Shown here one piece after another: positions 16,261-25,412 of a stretch of DNA of 64,000 nt (positions are counted from its first letter, which is position 1; the number at the start of each line of letters is the position of its first letter). The DNA comes from Rhodospirillaceae bacterium SYSU D60007. GTDB lineage: Bacteria; Pseudomonadota; Alphaproteobacteria; Reyranellales; Reyranellaceae. The notes beneath the pieces are model-generated. The model searched no databases. It was given only the letters and a program-made list of their open reading frames with translations, and was not told the origin of the DNA. The position numbers and the translations under genes were made by a program. Location of the stretch: positions 1-64,000 of the forward strand of contig QOCQ01000005.1 of NCBI GenBank assembly GCA_003574685.1, read 5' to 3'.

Positions 16261-17040
16261 GTGAGCGAACCGCAGACGCTGACGGTCGACGTCAACGGCT
16301 TTCCCTGCCGCATATGGCGCAAGGGCAGCGGCCCGAAGCTGGGCTTTCTTGCCGGCTTCGGCGGCCTGCCGCGCTGGGTGCCTTTCCTCGACCGTCTGGC
16401 GGAGAAGCGCACGGTGATCGTGCCGTCGCTGCCGGGCTTTCCCGGCGCGACGGGCCATACCATGCTGGACAATCATCTCGACTGGCTGGTTGCCGTTCAT
16501 CAGCTCCTGCGCCAGGCCGACCTCGCGGGTGCCGATCTGGTCGGCAGCTCGGTGGGCGGTGCCTTTGCCGCCGACATGGCCGCCGTCTTTCCCGGCCTGG
16601 TAAAGCGGCTGGTGCTGATGGCGCCCTTCGGTCTGTTCGACGAGAGGGATCCTGCCACCGATCCCTGGGCGCAGCGCGGAGACAATGTCGCGGGGCTCAT
16701 GTGCGCCGAACCGGAGAACTGGAAGAAGCTGGTGGAAATGCCGGCCGGCGCAAACTCGATCGAGTGGCCGATCGAGATGACGCGTGCCAGCGAGGCCGCG
16801 GCCCGCGCGCTCTGGCCCCTGGGCAACACCCAGCTCGTCAAGCGGCTGAAGCTGATCGAGGTGCCCACGCTGATCCTCTGGGGCGACCAGGATCGGATCA
16901 TGCCTCAGGGCTACGCAAAGATTCTCTCGCGCGAAATCAGGGCCGAGAGCCGGGTCCAGACCATCGCCGGCGCCGGCCATCTCGCCTGGCTCGACCAGCC
17001 GCAGAAGACCGCCGAGGCCATAGAGGCCTTTCTCGCCTGA
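16261..17040 (+). CDS. Alpha/beta hydrolase
   Basis: A 259-residue alpha/beta hydrolase with a GTG start. Nucleophile elbow GSSVG places Ser97, with Asp211 (LWGDQDRIMP) and His240 (GAGHLAWLD) completing the triad. The oxyanion region is AGFGGLPRW near 31-39. The 15-bp gap to the luciferase-like gene implies one operon. Such pairs often degrade cyclic or ester compounds (Baeyer-Villiger-like oxygenation, then hydrolysis), but the substrate cannot be read from the sequence. Confidence 0.88.
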   Translation: MSEPQTLTVDVNGFPCRIWRKGSGPKLGFLAGFGGLPRWVPFLDRLAEKRTVIVPSLPGFPGATGHTMLDNHLDWLVAVHQLLRQADLAGADLVGSSVGGAFAADMAAVFPGLVKRLVLMAPFGLFDERDPATDPWAQRGDNVAGLMCAEPENWKKLVEMPAGANSIEWPIEMTRASEAAARALWPLGNTQLVKRLKLIEVPTLILWGDQDRIMPQGYAKILSREIRAESRVQTIAGAGHLAWLDQPQKTAEAIEAFLA

Positions 17041-17090
17041 GCCGAGAACACTAGAGTACGCCCGAAGCCAGGTGTGGGGGAGGTTCGGGC

Positions 17091-17891
17091 GTGCCCATGA
17101 GCCGTGCGCAGTGGGGGATTCCGACGGCCATGCTCACCCGTCGTGGTGTGCTGGCGGTCGCCGTGATGTGCGCCACCGCCTCGATCGTGCAAGCGGCGCC
17201 GGCCATCCCGCCTGTCGTCACGCCGCCCGTCCACATCGTCGTGATCGGCGATTCGCTGGCGCAGGGTGTGTGGGGCAGCCTTTACAGGCGCTTATACCGC
17301 ACCCGTGCGATCCGCGTCGTGAACGCCACGACGGCTTCAACGGGATTCAATCGGACACCCTATGAGGACACACTGCGTGACGTGCTGGCCCGGCATCCCA
17401 TCGAGCTGCTGGTGATGCTGACCGGCGCCAACGATGCGCAGGACGCTTGGGGGCTGGATGGCGGCGCACCGGCTGCCTTCGGAACCGAGAGCTGGCGCAG
17501 CCTTTATGAACGACGCGTTCGCAGGTTTCTCGATCCGGTGCGCGAGCATGGCCTGAACCTGATCTGGCTCGGCCTGCCGGTCATGGGCAGCCCCGGTTTC
17601 GAATCCCGGATCGCGCGGGTGCGCGCGGTGCATCGCGAGCTGTGCACCGAATACGCGGTGCCGTATTTCGACCTCGCCGCCATCACCCGGGATGCCGAGG
17701 GCGCCTACACCAACGTCAGGCAGGACGATGCCGGCCGCGCCCGGCTGCTGCGCTTCGAGGACGGCGTGCACTTCACCGAGTACGGCAACGACGTGGTCGG
17801 CGAGATGATCCTCTACTACGTGCTGGACACCCGCCCGCCCTGGCTAAGCCCGGAGATCGAACAGCTCATCCTGCCACCGGCAAGATCATAG
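17091..17891 (+). CDS. Exported SGNH/GDSL hydrolase (DUF459-like)
   Basis: A 266-residue SGNH hydrolase with a leader (LTRRGVLAVAVMCATASIVQAAPA, about 15-38) containing a twin-arginine-like pair. Catalytic blocks: GDSLAQG with Ser55, Gly81 region, GAND with Asn114, and DGVHFTEYG with Asp224 and His227. Members act on O-acetyl groups of sugars or on lipids in the periplasm. A GTG at 17091 has a gggggagg site at good spacing; the ATG at 17097 is the alternative. It is 50 bp downstream of the hydrolase above and convergent with DUF7002, meeting it end to end at 17891/17892. Confidence 0.87.
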   Translation: MPMSRAQWGIPTAMLTRRGVLAVAVMCATASIVQAAPAIPPVVTPPVHIVVIGDSLAQGVWGSLYRRLYRTRAIRVVNATTASTGFNRTPYEDTLRDVLARHPIELLVMLTGANDAQDAWGLDGGAPAAFGTESWRSLYERRVRRFLDPVREHGLNLIWLGLPVMGSPGFESRIARVRAVHRELCTEYAVPYFDLAAITRDAEGAYTNVRQDDAGRARLLRFEDGVHFTEYGNDVVGEMILYYVLDTRPPWLSPEIEQLILPPARS

Positions 17892-18515
17892 CTACCTGGC
17901 TTCGCCAGCCGCCTGGCGTACATCGACCACGAAGCTGAGAGCGTCAGGCACGGCCCAGTCGACAGCGAGCTCGGCGGGTGGATGGCTGCGCGGCCTCGAT
18001 CGCGTACCGAGGGCGGCCGACTCGTGCACCCAACCCGACTGCTGCCACGTCACGTAGGGCACGAAGGTTGCCGCGCCGCGTGGTGCCGGCCGGCGCCGGG
18101 CATTGCCGGTGTTGAACGGCGACACCGCAGCTTGCGCACCGTGACGTGCCAGCAGGCGTTCGGCATCGAGCACCATCACCACCTGCGGATTGCGCCCACA
18201 GGCGCGCAGGTGACGGTTCAGGCGCTCGGCATCGGTCCAGAAGAACACCTTGCCATTGAGCAGTTTGTACCATTGTTCCGGCGTCATGCCGTGCAGACAG
18301 CGCTGCAAGGCCGCAGGCGGCATCGGTCCCTGGTCACGCACGACCGTGCCGTCCGACAGCACGGTACGCGTTGCGCGATGACACGCGACGCGCGTGCGAT
18401 CGGCGTCCGTGATGCCGGGCCGCATCAGCAAGGCCGTCGCACTCAACAGGCCGTCCCTCTCGATGGAGGCCCAGTTCTCGGCCTCTGCGAGGTGAAAGAC
18501 GCGTGTGAGCGTCAT
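17892..18515 (-). CDS. DUF7002-family protein
   Basis: A 207-residue protein matching the DUF7002 pattern: MTLTRVFHLAEAENWASIER then GLLSATALLM, TLSDGTVVRDQGPMP-like centre and LNGKVFFWTDAERLNRHLRA. The fold resembles the RES/DarT-like ADP-ribosyl group of 'HLT' proteins (inference from the FHLAEAxNWxSI opening), with no assigned activity. It starts 7 bp downstream of cysS and is probably cotranscribed with it. The frame is open further upstream, but that part lies inside cysS in another frame. No toxin-antitoxin partner is seen. Confidence 0.8.
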   Translation of the reverse strand: MTLTRVFHLAEAENWASIERDGLLSATALLMRPGITDADRTRVACHRATRTVLSDGTVVRDQGPMPPAALQRCLHGMTPEQWYKLLNGKVFFWTDAERLNRHLRACGRNPQVVMVLDAERLLARHGAQAAVSPFNTGNARRRPAPRGAATFVPYVTWQQSGWVHESAALGTRSRPRSHPPAELAVDWAVPDALSFVVDVRQAAGEAR

Positions 18516-18522
18516 CGGAAAC

Positions 18523-19902
18523 TCACGCGCGTTTCCAGGTGGTACCCTTCGGACCGTCTTCCAGAACGATCCCCTGCTCTGCCAGGGCGGCCCGGATGCG
18601 ATCAGCCTCGGCGAAGTTGCGGGCCTTGCGCGCTGCCTGGCGGGCGGCAATCGCAGCCTCGATCTCGGCTTCGCCCGGTCCGCCGGCATCGGGACTCCAG
18701 CGGAACCACACCTCCGGATCGCCTTCCAGCAGACCCAGCGCGCTGCCGGCCGCCAGCAGCGCCGCTTTCGCGCGCGCCTTCTCGTCATGCGTCGTGGCGC
18801 GATTGAGATCGGCGGCCAGCTCGTGCAAGTGCGCAAGCGCCAGCGGCGTGTTCAGATCGGACTCCAGCGCGTTAACGATGCTGGCCGGCACCTCGTCATC
18901 CGGCGGCACGACGACATCGGCCGCGTTACGCAGCGCCTGGTACAGCCGATCAAGCTGGGTCTTCGCAGCGCGCAAGCCGTCTTTGGTGAAGTCGAGCGGT
19001 TGGCGGTAGTGGGCCGACAGCAGCAGCAGGCGCAGTGCTTCGCCGGGAAACTCCTGCAGCAGCTCGTGCACGGTGAAGAAGTTGCCCAGCGACTTCGCCA
19101 TCTTCTCGCCGTTGGCGGTGATGAAGCCGTTGTGCATCCAGTACTTCGCCATGAAGGGCGTGCCAAACGCCGAGCGCGACTGCGCGATCTCGTTCTCATG
19201 GTGCGGGAAGATCAGGTCGAGCCCCCCGGCATGAATGTCGAAGGTTTCGCCCAGGTGCTGCAGGCTCATCGCCGAGCACTCGATATGCCAGCCCGGCCGG
19301 CCGCGGCCCCAGGGGCTTTCCCAGCCCGGCTGCTCCGCCGTCGAGGGCTTCCACAGCACGAAGTCGGCCGGATCCTTCTTGTACGGCGCCACATCGACAC
19401 GCGCGCCGGCCACCAGCTCGTCACGGCTATGGCGCGAGAGCTGGCCGTACTCCGCCATGCTGGGTACCGAGAACAGCACGTGGCCATCGGCGGCATAGGC
19501 ATGGCCGCGCCCGATCAGCCCCTCGATAATGGCGATCATCGGCGCGATGTATCCGGTGGCGCGCGGCTCGATGTCCGGCGCCAGCGCGTTCAGCCGGCGC
19601 ATGTCGCGCTGGTAGAATTCGGCAGTGCGTCTGGTCAGCGCGTCGATCGGTTCACCCGATCCGCGCGCCCGCTCGATGATCTTGTCGTCGATGTCGGTGA
19701 TATTGCGCACGTAGGTGACGCGCGGGTACCGCCGCTTCAGCAGGCGATAGAGCACATCAAAGACGACGACCGGCCGGGCGTTGCCGATATGCACATGGTC
19801 GTAAACCGTCGGGCCGCAGACATACATGCGGACATGCGCCGGATCGAGCGGTGCGAATGCCTCCTCGCGGCGCGTCAGGGTATTGTAGACGACGAGGGAC
19901 AT
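18523..19902 (-). CDS. cysS: Cysteinyl-tRNA synthetase
   Basis: A 459-residue class I synthetase that charges tRNA-Cys. Zinc ligands start with Cys29 (MYVCGPTVYDHVHIGNAR, HIGN at 38-41), with Cys and His in GWHIECSAMS and IFPHHENEIAQS. The KMSKS loop reads GEKMAKSLGN. Length and order are standard. The ATG at 19902 is 5 bases after a run that allows an upstream extension to 20085 lacking family similarity. The DUF7002 gene follows at 7 bp. Confidence 0.96.
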   Translation of the reverse strand: MSLVVYNTLTRREEAFAPLDPAHVRMYVCGPTVYDHVHIGNARPVVVFDVLYRLLKRRYPRVTYVRNITDIDDKIIERARGSGEPIDALTRRTAEFYQRDMRRLNALAPDIEPRATGYIAPMIAIIEGLIGRGHAYAADGHVLFSVPSMAEYGQLSRHSRDELVAGARVDVAPYKKDPADFVLWKPSTAEQPGWESPWGRGRPGWHIECSAMSLQHLGETFDIHAGGLDLIFPHHENEIAQSRSAFGTPFMAKYWMHNGFITANGEKMAKSLGNFFTVHELLQEFPGEALRLLLLSAHYRQPLDFTKDGLRAAKTQLDRLYQALRNAADVVVPPDDEVPASIVNALESDLNTPLALAHLHELAADLNRATTHDEKARAKAALLAAGSALGLLEGDPEVWFRWSPDAGGPGEAEIEAAIAARQAARKARNFAEADRIRAALAEQGIVLEDGPKGTTWKRA

Positions 19903-20087
19903 GGCCCCCTCACTCCCCAAAGGACGATGGCAAGCACGATGGTTCGGCCGTACCGGGGCCGGCGGCTCACATACATCGTGCACTGGCCCGAGGCCAGCGC
20001 CGGGAGGAAGGGAACGCGGGTGCCATGGATGATTTTTAGCACCAATCCTGCAAGTCGGCGCCCGGCGAATTGTCACGAATGCCATGA

Positions 20088-20107
20088 CCTTCCCCGAAGG
20101 GGGAAGG
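20088..20107 (-). terminator. Hairpin downstream of gltX
   Basis: ccttccccgaagggggaagg folds as a near-perfect stem beginning 10 bases past the gltX stop. The same sequence forms the end of the family A repeats, so it may be a lone half-element acting as a terminator. No clear U-tract follows. Confidence 0.45.
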
Positions 20108-20116
20108 AACTACAAG

Positions 20117-21469
20117 TCAAGCGGTTTCACCGCGCAGGCGCGCGGCAGTGCGTGTGCGGCCGATCAGGGGCAGCAGGGCCGCCATCTCGGGGCCCTGCTC
20201 GCGGGCCGTAAGCGCCCGCCGCAGCGGATGAAACAGCGCGCGGCCTTTCCGGCCGGTGCTGGCGGACAAGGCCGAAGTCCAGGCCTTCCAGGTCGCGCCG
20301 GTCCACGGCTCGGGTGGCAGGAGAGCCGCGGCCTGCTCGAGAAAGGCGGGATCCTCGATTGCCGGCTGCATTGGCCCCTGCACGATGGGGACCCAGTCCG
20401 CGGCATCGGCCACGCGCGCAATATTGCCGCGTATCGCCAGCCAGAAAGCCTCGCCCAGGGCGGCCGCGGCCGGATCAAGCCGCGGCTTCACGGCTGCAAA
20501 GGAGAGCCCGTGGACCGTACGCTGACTGAGCGCGCGCAGCTCCTCCTCGGCGAAGCGCGCGGCGGCGCGGCCCACACGCCCGAGATCGACGGAGTCGACC
20601 AACGTCTGAAGCGAGTCGACCGGCTCCACCGGATCGGCCGTGCCCAGACGCGCCAGCAGCGCGCAAACGGCCAGCGCTTCGATCCCCTGCGCGCGCAGGT
20701 CTGCCAGCGACAGCGAGCCCAGGCGCTTGCTGAGGCTGCGTCCGTCGGCGCCGGTCAGCAGCGGCAGGTGCGCGAATGCGGGCGGCTCTGCGCCCAGCGC
20801 ACGAAAGAGCTGGATCTGCGCGCCGGTATTGGTGACGTGATCCTCGCCGCGGATCACGTGTGTGATGCCGAAAGCAATGTCATCGACGACGGACGGCAGC
20901 GTGTAGAGATACGTTCCATCCGCGCGGATCAGCACAGGATCGCTCTGGCTCGACTCGTCAATGTGCTGCGGGCCGCGCACAAGATCGTTCCAGCGCACGT
21001 CACCCGATTCGAGCAGGAAGCGCCAGTGTGGCTTGCGGCCCTCGGCCTCAAGCCGCGCACGGTCCGCATCGGTCAGCCTGAGGGCGGCGCGGTCGTACAC
21101 GGGCGGCCGCCCTCGCGCCAGCAGCCGCTTGCGGCGGAACTCCAGCTCCTCCGGCGTCTCGTAGCAAGGATAGAGACGGCCGGCGGCCACCAGCCGGTCG
21201 CGCGCGGCATCATAGTCCGCAAAGCGGGCGGACTGGCGTTCCAGCCGGTCCCAGTGCAGCCCCAGCCAGCGCAGATCCTCCTCGATGTCTCGCGCGAACG
21301 CCTCGGTCGAACGCTCGCGGTCGGTATCGTCGAGTCGCAGGATGAACGACCCGCCATGGCGGCGCGCGAACAGCCAGTTCAGCAACGCCGCGCGCGCGTT
21401 GCCGACATGCAGCCGCCCGGTCGGGCTGGGGGCAAAACGGACGACGGGCAGGGCGGCGACGGTATTCAT
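20117..21469 (-). CDS. gltX: Glutamyl-tRNA synthetase (or GluX-like paralogue)
   Basis: A 450-residue class I synthetase. HIGH-type motif is HVGN at 21-24 in [15 protein letters not shown] and the KMSKS-type loop is SLSKRLGS near 246. [20 protein letters not shown] and the Glu-recognition residues are normal. Alphaproteobacteria lack GlnRS and often carry two GltX copies, one charging tRNA-Gln with Glu for later amidation; which copy this is cannot be told here. Transcribed leftward towards cysS, with a hairpin between, so probably not one transcript. A 5' inverted repeat (21528-21614) lies upstream. Confidence 0.93.
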   Translation of the reverse strand: MNTVAALPVVRFAPSPTGRLHVGNARAALLNWLFARRHGGSFILRLDDTDRERSTEAFARDIEEDLRWLGLHWDRLERQSARFADYDAARDRLVAAGRLYPCYETPEELEFRRKRLLARGRPPVYDRAALRLTDADRARLEAEGRKPHWRFLLESGDVRWNDLVRGPQHIDESSQSDPVLIRADGTYLYTLPSVVDDIAFGITHVIRGEDHVTNTGAQIQLFRALGAEPPAFAHLPLLTGADGRSLSKRLGSLSLADLRAQGIEALAVCALLARLGTADPVEPVDSLQTLVDSVDLGRVGRAAARFAEEELRALSQRTVHGLSFAAVKPRLDPAAAALGEAFWLAIRGNIARVADAADWVPIVQGPMQPAIEDPAFLEQAAALLPPEPWTGATWKAWTSALSASTGRKGRALFHPLRRALTAREQGPEMAALLPLIGRTRTAARLRGETA

Positions 21470-21527
21470 GCGGAGCGCTAGATGCCCCGTCCACCCCGCC
21501 GGGGCAAGCACGACATCCAGAACACTC

Positions 21528-21614
21528 CTGTCATCCCGAGCGAAGCGAGGGATCTTTCGGGACCGCCAACTATGCACCGCCGCCAAAGATCCCTCGCTTC
21601 GCTCGGGATGACAG
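21528..21614. repeat. Inverted repeat, 'cccgagcgaagcgaggg' family
   Basis: ctgtcatcccgagcgaagcg (21528 onward) returns inverted as cgcttcgctcgggatgacag ending at 21614, around a 30-bp middle. It lies between gltX and nadE. The design is like the 255-378 element but with a different core base. Confidence 0.85.
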
Positions 21615-21636
21615 CAGCTACTGCCGGGACACGAAC

Positions 21637-23295
21637 TTAACCCCTGAACGCGTTGGTGATGGGGTAGCGGCGGTCGCGCGAAACCGCGCGGCCAGTGATC
21701 TTGACGCCTGGCGGCGCCTGCCGGCGCTTGTACTCGGCCATCTCCAGCATGCGCCAGACACGCTGCACCGTAGCCGCGTCATGGCCCTCGGCCGCCAGTT
21801 CCTCGACGCCAAGGTCGCGCTCGATCAGGCCTTCCAGGATCTTGTCCAGCAGGTCGTACGGCGGCAGCGTGTCCTGGTCCTTCTGGTCCGGCTTCAGCTC
21901 GGCGGAGGGCGGCTTGGTGATGATGCGTTCGGGGATCACCTCTCCGCCGGGACCCATGGCCCCAAGCGGCTGATGGGCGTTGCGCCACCGTGCCAGCGCG
22001 AAGACGGTGGTCTTGTAGACATCCTTCAGCGCGTTATAGCCGCCGCACATGTCGCCGTAGAGCGTCGAGTAGCCCACGGCCATCTCCGACTTGTTGCCGG
22101 TGGTCACCACCATGTGGCCGAACTTGTTGGAGATCGCCATCAGTGTGACACCGCGGGCGCGCGCCTGGATGTTCTCCTCGGTCGTGTCGGCGGCGCGGTT
22201 GCCGAACACGGGCCGCAGCATCTCGGCAAACGCCTTCATCGCCGGCTCGATCGAGACGATGTCGTAGCGCACGCCCAGCGCCCCGGCGCATTGCGCGGCA
22301 TCCTCCAGGCTGTCGCGGCTGGTATAGGGCGAGGGCATCATTACGGTACGCACCCGGTCGGCACCGAGCGCATCCACCGCCACCGCTGCCGTCAGCGCCG
22401 AGTCGATACCGCCGGACAGGCCGATGATCACACCCGAAAAGCGGTTCTTGTTCACATAGTCGCGCAGACCCAGCACCATCGCCTGATAGATCGATTCCAG
22501 GCGTGGCAGCACCGGCACCACCGTGCCCGGCATGCAATCCCACTTGCCGCCGGCGCCGCGGCGCCATTGCGTGGCGACGACGGCTTCCCTGAAGCTGGGC
22601 AGCGAAACGCGCAGCTTGCGGTCGGCGCCGATCACGAAGGAGCCGCCGTCGAAGATCAGCTCGTCCTGGCCGCCGACCTGGTTGACGTAGCAGAACGGCA
22701 GGCCGCTCTCGACCACGCGCGCCACGCCCAGCTGCATGCGCCGCTCGGTCTTGTCCACCTCGTAGGGCGAACCGTTGGGCACCAGGATGAGTTCGCCACC
22801 GGTTTCGGCGATGCACTCCACCACATCAGGCGTCCAGACATCCTCGCAGATGGGAACGCCGATGCGCACGTCGCGGAAGACCAGCGGGCCGGGCATGGGT
22901 CCCGGCGCGAACACGCGCTTTTCGTCGAACACGCCGTAATTCGGCAGGTCGACCTTGAAGCGCTTGCCGACGATCTCGCCGCGGTCGAGCAGCAGGATGG
23001 CGTTGTGCAGCTTGTCGGCCTCGCGCCATGGCGTGGTCACGAACAGGGCAGGTCCGCCATCGGCGGTGTCGGCGCGCAATTCCTCGACGGCTTCGTGCAG
23101 GCGCCGCTGGAAGGCCGGCTTCAGCACCAGGTCTTCCGGCGGATAGCCCGACAGCATCAGCTCCGAGAACACGACCACGTCGGATCCCAGCTTCGCCGCC
23201 TCGGCCCGCGCGGCACGTACCCTGGCGACGTTGCCGGCCACGTCGCCGACGGTCGGATTAAGCTGGGCAATGGCGATATTCAGGGCGTCGGTCAT
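21637..23295 (-). CDS. nadE: Glutamine-dependent NAD+ synthase
   Basis: A 552-residue two-domain enzyme that makes NAD+ from deamido-NAD+, ATP and glutamine in the cytosol. The N-terminal nitrilase-like glutaminase has the Glu45 ([14 protein letters not shown]), Lys114 ([16 protein letters not shown]) and Cys150 (GVPICEDVW) triad. The synthetase domain has the PP-loop SGGIDS at 294-299, with [16 protein letters not shown] later. Length is normal for the long NadE. The gene downstream of the probable selenoprotein, 115 bp away and in the same direction. Confidence 0.96.
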   Translation of the reverse strand: MTDALNIAIAQLNPTVGDVAGNVARVRAARAEAAKLGSDVVVFSELMLSGYPPEDLVLKPAFQRRLHEAVEELRADTADGGPALFVTTPWREADKLHNAILLLDRGEIVGKRFKVDLPNYGVFDEKRVFAPGPMPGPLVFRDVRIGVPICEDVWTPDVVECIAETGGELILVPNGSPYEVDKTERRMQLGVARVVESGLPFCYVNQVGGQDELIFDGGSFVIGADRKLRVSLPSFREAVVATQWRRGAGGKWDCMPGTVVPVLPRLESIYQAMVLGLRDYVNKNRFSGVIIGLSGGIDSALTAAVAVDALGADRVRTVMMPSPYTSRDSLEDAAQCAGALGVRYDIVSIEPAMKAFAEMLRPVFGNRAADTTEENIQARARGVTLMAISNKFGHMVVTTGNKSEMAVGYSTLYGDMCGGYNALKDVYKTTVFALARWRNAHQPLGAMGPGGEVIPERIITKPPSAELKPDQKDQDTLPPYDLLDKILEGLIERDLGVEELAAEGHDAATVQRVWRMLEMAEYKRRQAPPGVKITGRAVSRDRRYPITNAFRG

Positions 23296-23410
23296 CCCGT
23301 CACTCTACCGCGTCGGCACGCGCCAACAATGACGCACCGGCTATACACCGGCGCTGTCGGGCTGACCATCCGGGACGCCGCATCCCGCTTATGCTTATTT
23401 GGAGTATATC

Positions 23411-24484
23411 CTACCGCCCGACTCCCGGCAGGTCGGGTGGCGGGTAGTATGGCTTGTCGCCCAGCGCCTGTACGCGGGCCCAGAACTCCGGTCCGCTGGC
23501 CTTGCCGACTTCCTGCAGGTCGGCGGCCTGGCGCCAGATGTTCCAGGAGTCCGGATGCAGACGGGAAGCCTCGGCGAGATGATGGTCCCCCTCTTCCGCC
23601 TTGCCATGGTGGCGAAGCCAGGTGCCGAGCCGGAAATGGGCATGTGCGCGGGCAATGTCATCGGTGATGCGCGGCTGGCTGCGGCGCGCCGCGTCGGGCG
23701 GCAGCGCATGCCTGCCGGTCAACACCCACTCCTTCACCGCGTCGAGATAGGCCTTGCGCGCCGCCAGCCGTGCCGCCTGGTCCTCCGGCGACATGGTGCG
23801 CGTCGTCAGATCCATGCGGCGGAAATGGTCGGTGGAGCCGGCCGTCTCCGCGGGCCGCACGATGCGGCCGGCTTCGTCGATCCACACCGATTGCGGCACA
23901 TTGACCATGCCGTACAGATCGGCCACGCGGTGGTCAGTATCGACCAGGCACCAGTAGGCGGGTTTCGCCTGCTCGATCCACTGGCGGGCCTGGTCGGCGC
24001 CGCGGCTCTCCTCGGCCACGGCGACGATCATGAAATTGCGATCCTTCAGCTCGTCATACAGTAACTGCCACACGGGCAAGTCGAACCGGCAGCCTCACCA
24101 ACTGGCCCATGTGGCGAGGAACACCTTGCGGCCGCGCAACGCCGAGAGCGTATGCGGCACGCCGTCGAGGTCGGGCAAGGTAAAGTCGGGCGCGTCCAGA
24201 CCGGCCAGCGCCGCGTTGCGCGCATCGGCACCGATGCCCAGCACCCAGGTTTCGCGCGCTTCGTCGTGCAGCACGGGATGGCCCAGCCGCTGCCAGAAGG
24301 CCACAACATCGACCTTGCCATCGCGCGCCTCGCTGGCCGGCAGCGGCACGCAGGCTTCGTCGCGGCACATGCCCTCGGGCTTCAGCGTCCAGCCGGTGGC
24401 GCGCTCGGCTTCCGCCGCAGAGAGCCACAACCCGTCCGCCGCGGCGACGCGATGCTCGCCGGTTTCGCTCAAGATGATGGCCAT
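23411..24484 (-). CDS. Redoxin-domain protein, probable UGA-encoded selenoprotein
   Basis: Read through one in-frame TGA (24097-24095) this is a single 357-residue protein. Residues 1-95 form an N-terminal domain with Cys40 and Cys45. APDFTLPDLDGVPHTLSALRG begins a TlpA/ResA-like thioredoxin fold, whose strand ends VFLATWASW (129), then Sec130-Gly-Cys132-Arg and DLPVWQLLYDEL. The redox motif is thus U-x-C where relatives have Cys. The second half (NVPQSVWIDEAG with the cis-Pro loop; a helical tail to 357) has no start of its own other than a TTG. The frame is unbroken apart from the TGA. It lies just upstream of nadE. A nonsense mutation or sequencing error is the alternative. Confidence 0.72.
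24065..24097 (-). promoter_or_regulatory. UGA codon and SECIS-like hairpin
   Basis: The TGA occupies 24097-24095. Two bases later CTGCC (24092-24088) pairs with GGCAG (24069-24065) around 18 bases; GG just before and TT just after can extend the stem by wobble pairs, and an inner GGT/GCC or CGG/CCG stem shortens the loop, which contains a G. A hairpin directly after the UGA is what bacterial SelB needs. Folding was done by eye only. Confidence 0.45.
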
Positions 24485-24505
24485 CGGCCGCCTCCCTGCG
24501 CCGCG

Positions 24506-24841
24506 CTATGTCAGCGGCACGAAATCGTATTCGCCGATCCCCTGCAGGACAAGGAAGGTGGCGGAGCGGTCGCCATCGTTCACGACAAGGTGCGGGCGGC
24601 CCGGTCGCGCCGTGAAAGTTTCACCCGGACCGAGGCGAACATCCTCCTTGGGATCCTGCAGGAAGACGCGGATGCGCCCGTCGAGCACGTAGAAGGTGTC
24701 GGCGACGTTCGTGTGGTAGTGCCACGGCACCTTCTGGGTCGGGCTGATCTGCAGCTCGCTGATACGAAAGCCCGGCCGCTCCGCATGACGCGCCCGCCGC
24801 TCGACCTCGTACAGGTGGCTGGCATCCTTCACGGCATCCAT
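24506..24841 (-). CDS. Cupin-domain protein
   Basis: A 111-residue single cupin barrel. The metal motif is in VPWHYHTNVADTFYVLDGRI (two His, then a later Glu-less second motif) and FTARPGRPHLVVNDGD provides the third His. Small cupins bind ligands or metal and often serve as sensors or isomerases; no substrate can be named. It is 21 bp upstream of the probable selenoprotein in the same direction, so the two may share a transcript. Confidence 0.88.
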   Translation of the reverse strand: MDAVKDASHLYEVERRARHAERPGFRISELQISPTQKVPWHYHTNVADTFYVLDGRIRVFLQDPKEDVRLGPGETFTARPGRPHLVVNDGDRSATFLVLQGIGEYDFVPLT

Positions 24842-24861
24842 GTACGCCTCCTTTCATGAGT

Positions 24862-24999
24862 CTTCCCCCGGAGGGGGAAGGTGGCGCGCAGCGCCGGAAG
24901 GGGGATGCCGCGGCAAGCACGGCGTTTAGATGCGAGACGCCGCGCGCGTTGAGGCATCCCCCTTCCGCCCTTCGGGCACCTTCCCCCTCCGGGGGAAGG
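24862..24999. repeat. Family A double-hairpin repeat, copy 2
   Basis: Starts cttcccccggagggggaagg and ends ccctccgggggaagg, with the ggcgcgcagcgcc stem in the left half and a 40-bp middle not shared with other copies. It lies between the cupin and GYD genes. Confidence 0.9.
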
Positions 25000-25038
25000 A
25001 ATGCGGTGCATTGGCCTTCGCGGGGAGAAGGCAAAATA

Positions 25039-25323
25039 CTAACCGGCGGCTTTCTGGACCGCCTTCTCGAAGCTCTGGGAGTCGAACGCGGGCAGGCTCT
25101 GGATGCGGCCCAGGCCTTGCGCGGCGTACCAGACGGAAAAGGCAAGCATCGCCTCGGCGTCGGGCGCATCGACCACGTCGACGAAATCGTACGGTCCCTG
25201 CGTGTAGTGGATCGACTCCAGCTTGATGCCGAGCTTGTCCAGCCTGGCCCGCGCCTTGGCGGTGCGCTCCGCCTGCTTGCCGGCCCAATCAACGCTGAGC
25301 GTGCCGAGAAGAACATACTTCAT
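25039..25323 (-). CDS. GYD-domain protein
   Basis: A 94-residue protein of the GYD family: KYVLLGTLSVDWAG at the start, then YTQGPYDFVDVVDAPDAEAM (the G-x-Y-D core) and SVWYAAQGLGRIQSLPAF. The fold is a ferredoxin-like dimer related to the EthD/ABM group, with unknown function. It stands between a hairpin repeat and nicotinate phosphoribosyltransferase, leftward. Confidence 0.92.
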   Translation of the reverse strand: MKYVLLGTLSVDWAGKQAERTAKARARLDKLGIKLESIHYTQGPYDFVDVVDAPDAEAMLAFSVWYAAQGLGRIQSLPAFDSQSFEKAVQKAAG

Positions 25324-25412
25324 GACGGCCCTCCTTCGCGTAGCTCACTTCGGGTGACGCGGGGGTCCTTATACGCCCGCCCTGCCTCGCCTGCCAGCCG
25401 GGGTCCGCGGGC

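Noticed and set aside
20117-21469. Glutaminyl-tRNA synthetase
   Set aside because: Motifs and size fit bacterial GluRS; GlnRS is absent from most alphaproteobacteria.
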